In this document: one piece after another, positions 6,345 to 6,390 of the stretch | Layout: every line of letters begins with the position of its first letter | Position numbering within the stretch: the first letter of the stretch is position 1 | NCBI GenBank assembly: GCA_020629335.1 | Contig: JAHDDN010000316.1 | Span: forward strand, 1 to 6,390 | Direction of reading: 5' to 3' | Origin: Chitinophagales bacterium | GTDB lineage: Bacteria; Bacteroidota; Bacteroidia; Chitinophagales; UBA2359 | Length of the DNA: 6,390 nucleotides | The notes under the pieces: generated by a model | What the model was told of the DNA's origin: nothing | The model's input: only the letters and a program-made list of their open reading frames with translations | The model's database searches: none | Translations under genes and position numbers: made by a program

Positions 6345-6390
6345 AATGACAGATAGAAGCGTATTTATTTAATACGTTTCTACTGTCATT
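6345..6390. repeat. Near-perfect 20-bp inverted repeat (hairpin) next to the right-hand repeat
   Basis: Positions 6345-6365 pair with 6371-6390. The stem has 20 bp, including one G-U wobble (6359/6377), one bulged A (6353) and a 5-nt loop (TATTT, 6366-6370). It begins directly after the last base of the structured repeat and ends at the last base of the window. If T residues follow outside the window it would be a plus-strand intrinsic terminator. On the minus strand it is followed by GGGG, so it would not be a standard terminator that way. It could also be part of the neighbouring element. Confidence 0.7.

Overview
The window most likely comes from a member of the Bacteroidota (Bacteroidetes). 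It is A+T-rich, and none of the four starts has a convincing Shine-Dalgarno sequence. The best promoter signals fit the Bacteroidota pattern TTTG ... TAnnTTTG. The gene families also fit: a YkuD_2-type L,D-transpeptidase-like protein, a compact rhomboid protease and a TMTC-like membrane protein with a tetratricopeptide repeat (TPR) tail. No rRNA, tRNA, CRISPR array or transposase gene was found.

Layout from left to right. Positions 1-136 hold a structured repeat, followed by about 240 bp without a convincing gene. Two plus-strand genes follow: a membrane-anchored murein L,D-transpeptidase-like protein (374-988) and a six-helix rhomboid intramembrane serine protease (1089-1799). A strong intrinsic terminator (1930-1983) closes this pair. 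A third plus-strand gene (2059-4380) encodes a 773-residue polytopic protein resembling GT-C glycosyltransferases of the TMTC type, with about eight C-terminal TPRs. Its 3' end faces, 46 bp away, the 3' end of a minus-strand gene (6010-4427). That gene encodes a MidA/NDUFAF7-like SAM-dependent methyltransferase domain joined to a C-terminal TPR module. Its upstream region carries a good two-box promoter (6128-6160) and a second -7 box closer to the gene (6047-6054).

The most notable signal is at the two ends. Positions 1-136 and 6202-6344 are diverged copies of one roughly 140-nt element in opposite orientation, bracketing the whole gene block. The outer ends of the element are nearly invariant. 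The middle has diverged but keeps the same long imperfect hairpin, with at least two base pairs changed on both sides. Directly beyond the right copy lies a second, almost perfect 20-bp hairpin (6345-6390) that reaches the window edge. The element looks like a dispersed non-autonomous (REP/MITE-like) Bacteroidota repeat or a structured RNA; the window alone cannot decide between these.

The four genes do not form an obvious single pathway. They share envelope or membrane themes (wall cross-linking, membrane proteolysis, membrane glycosyl transfer). The only hint of cooperation is that the two convergent genes both carry TPR modules. I found no clear new defence or mobile system; the repeat pair is the best candidate for something poorly described.
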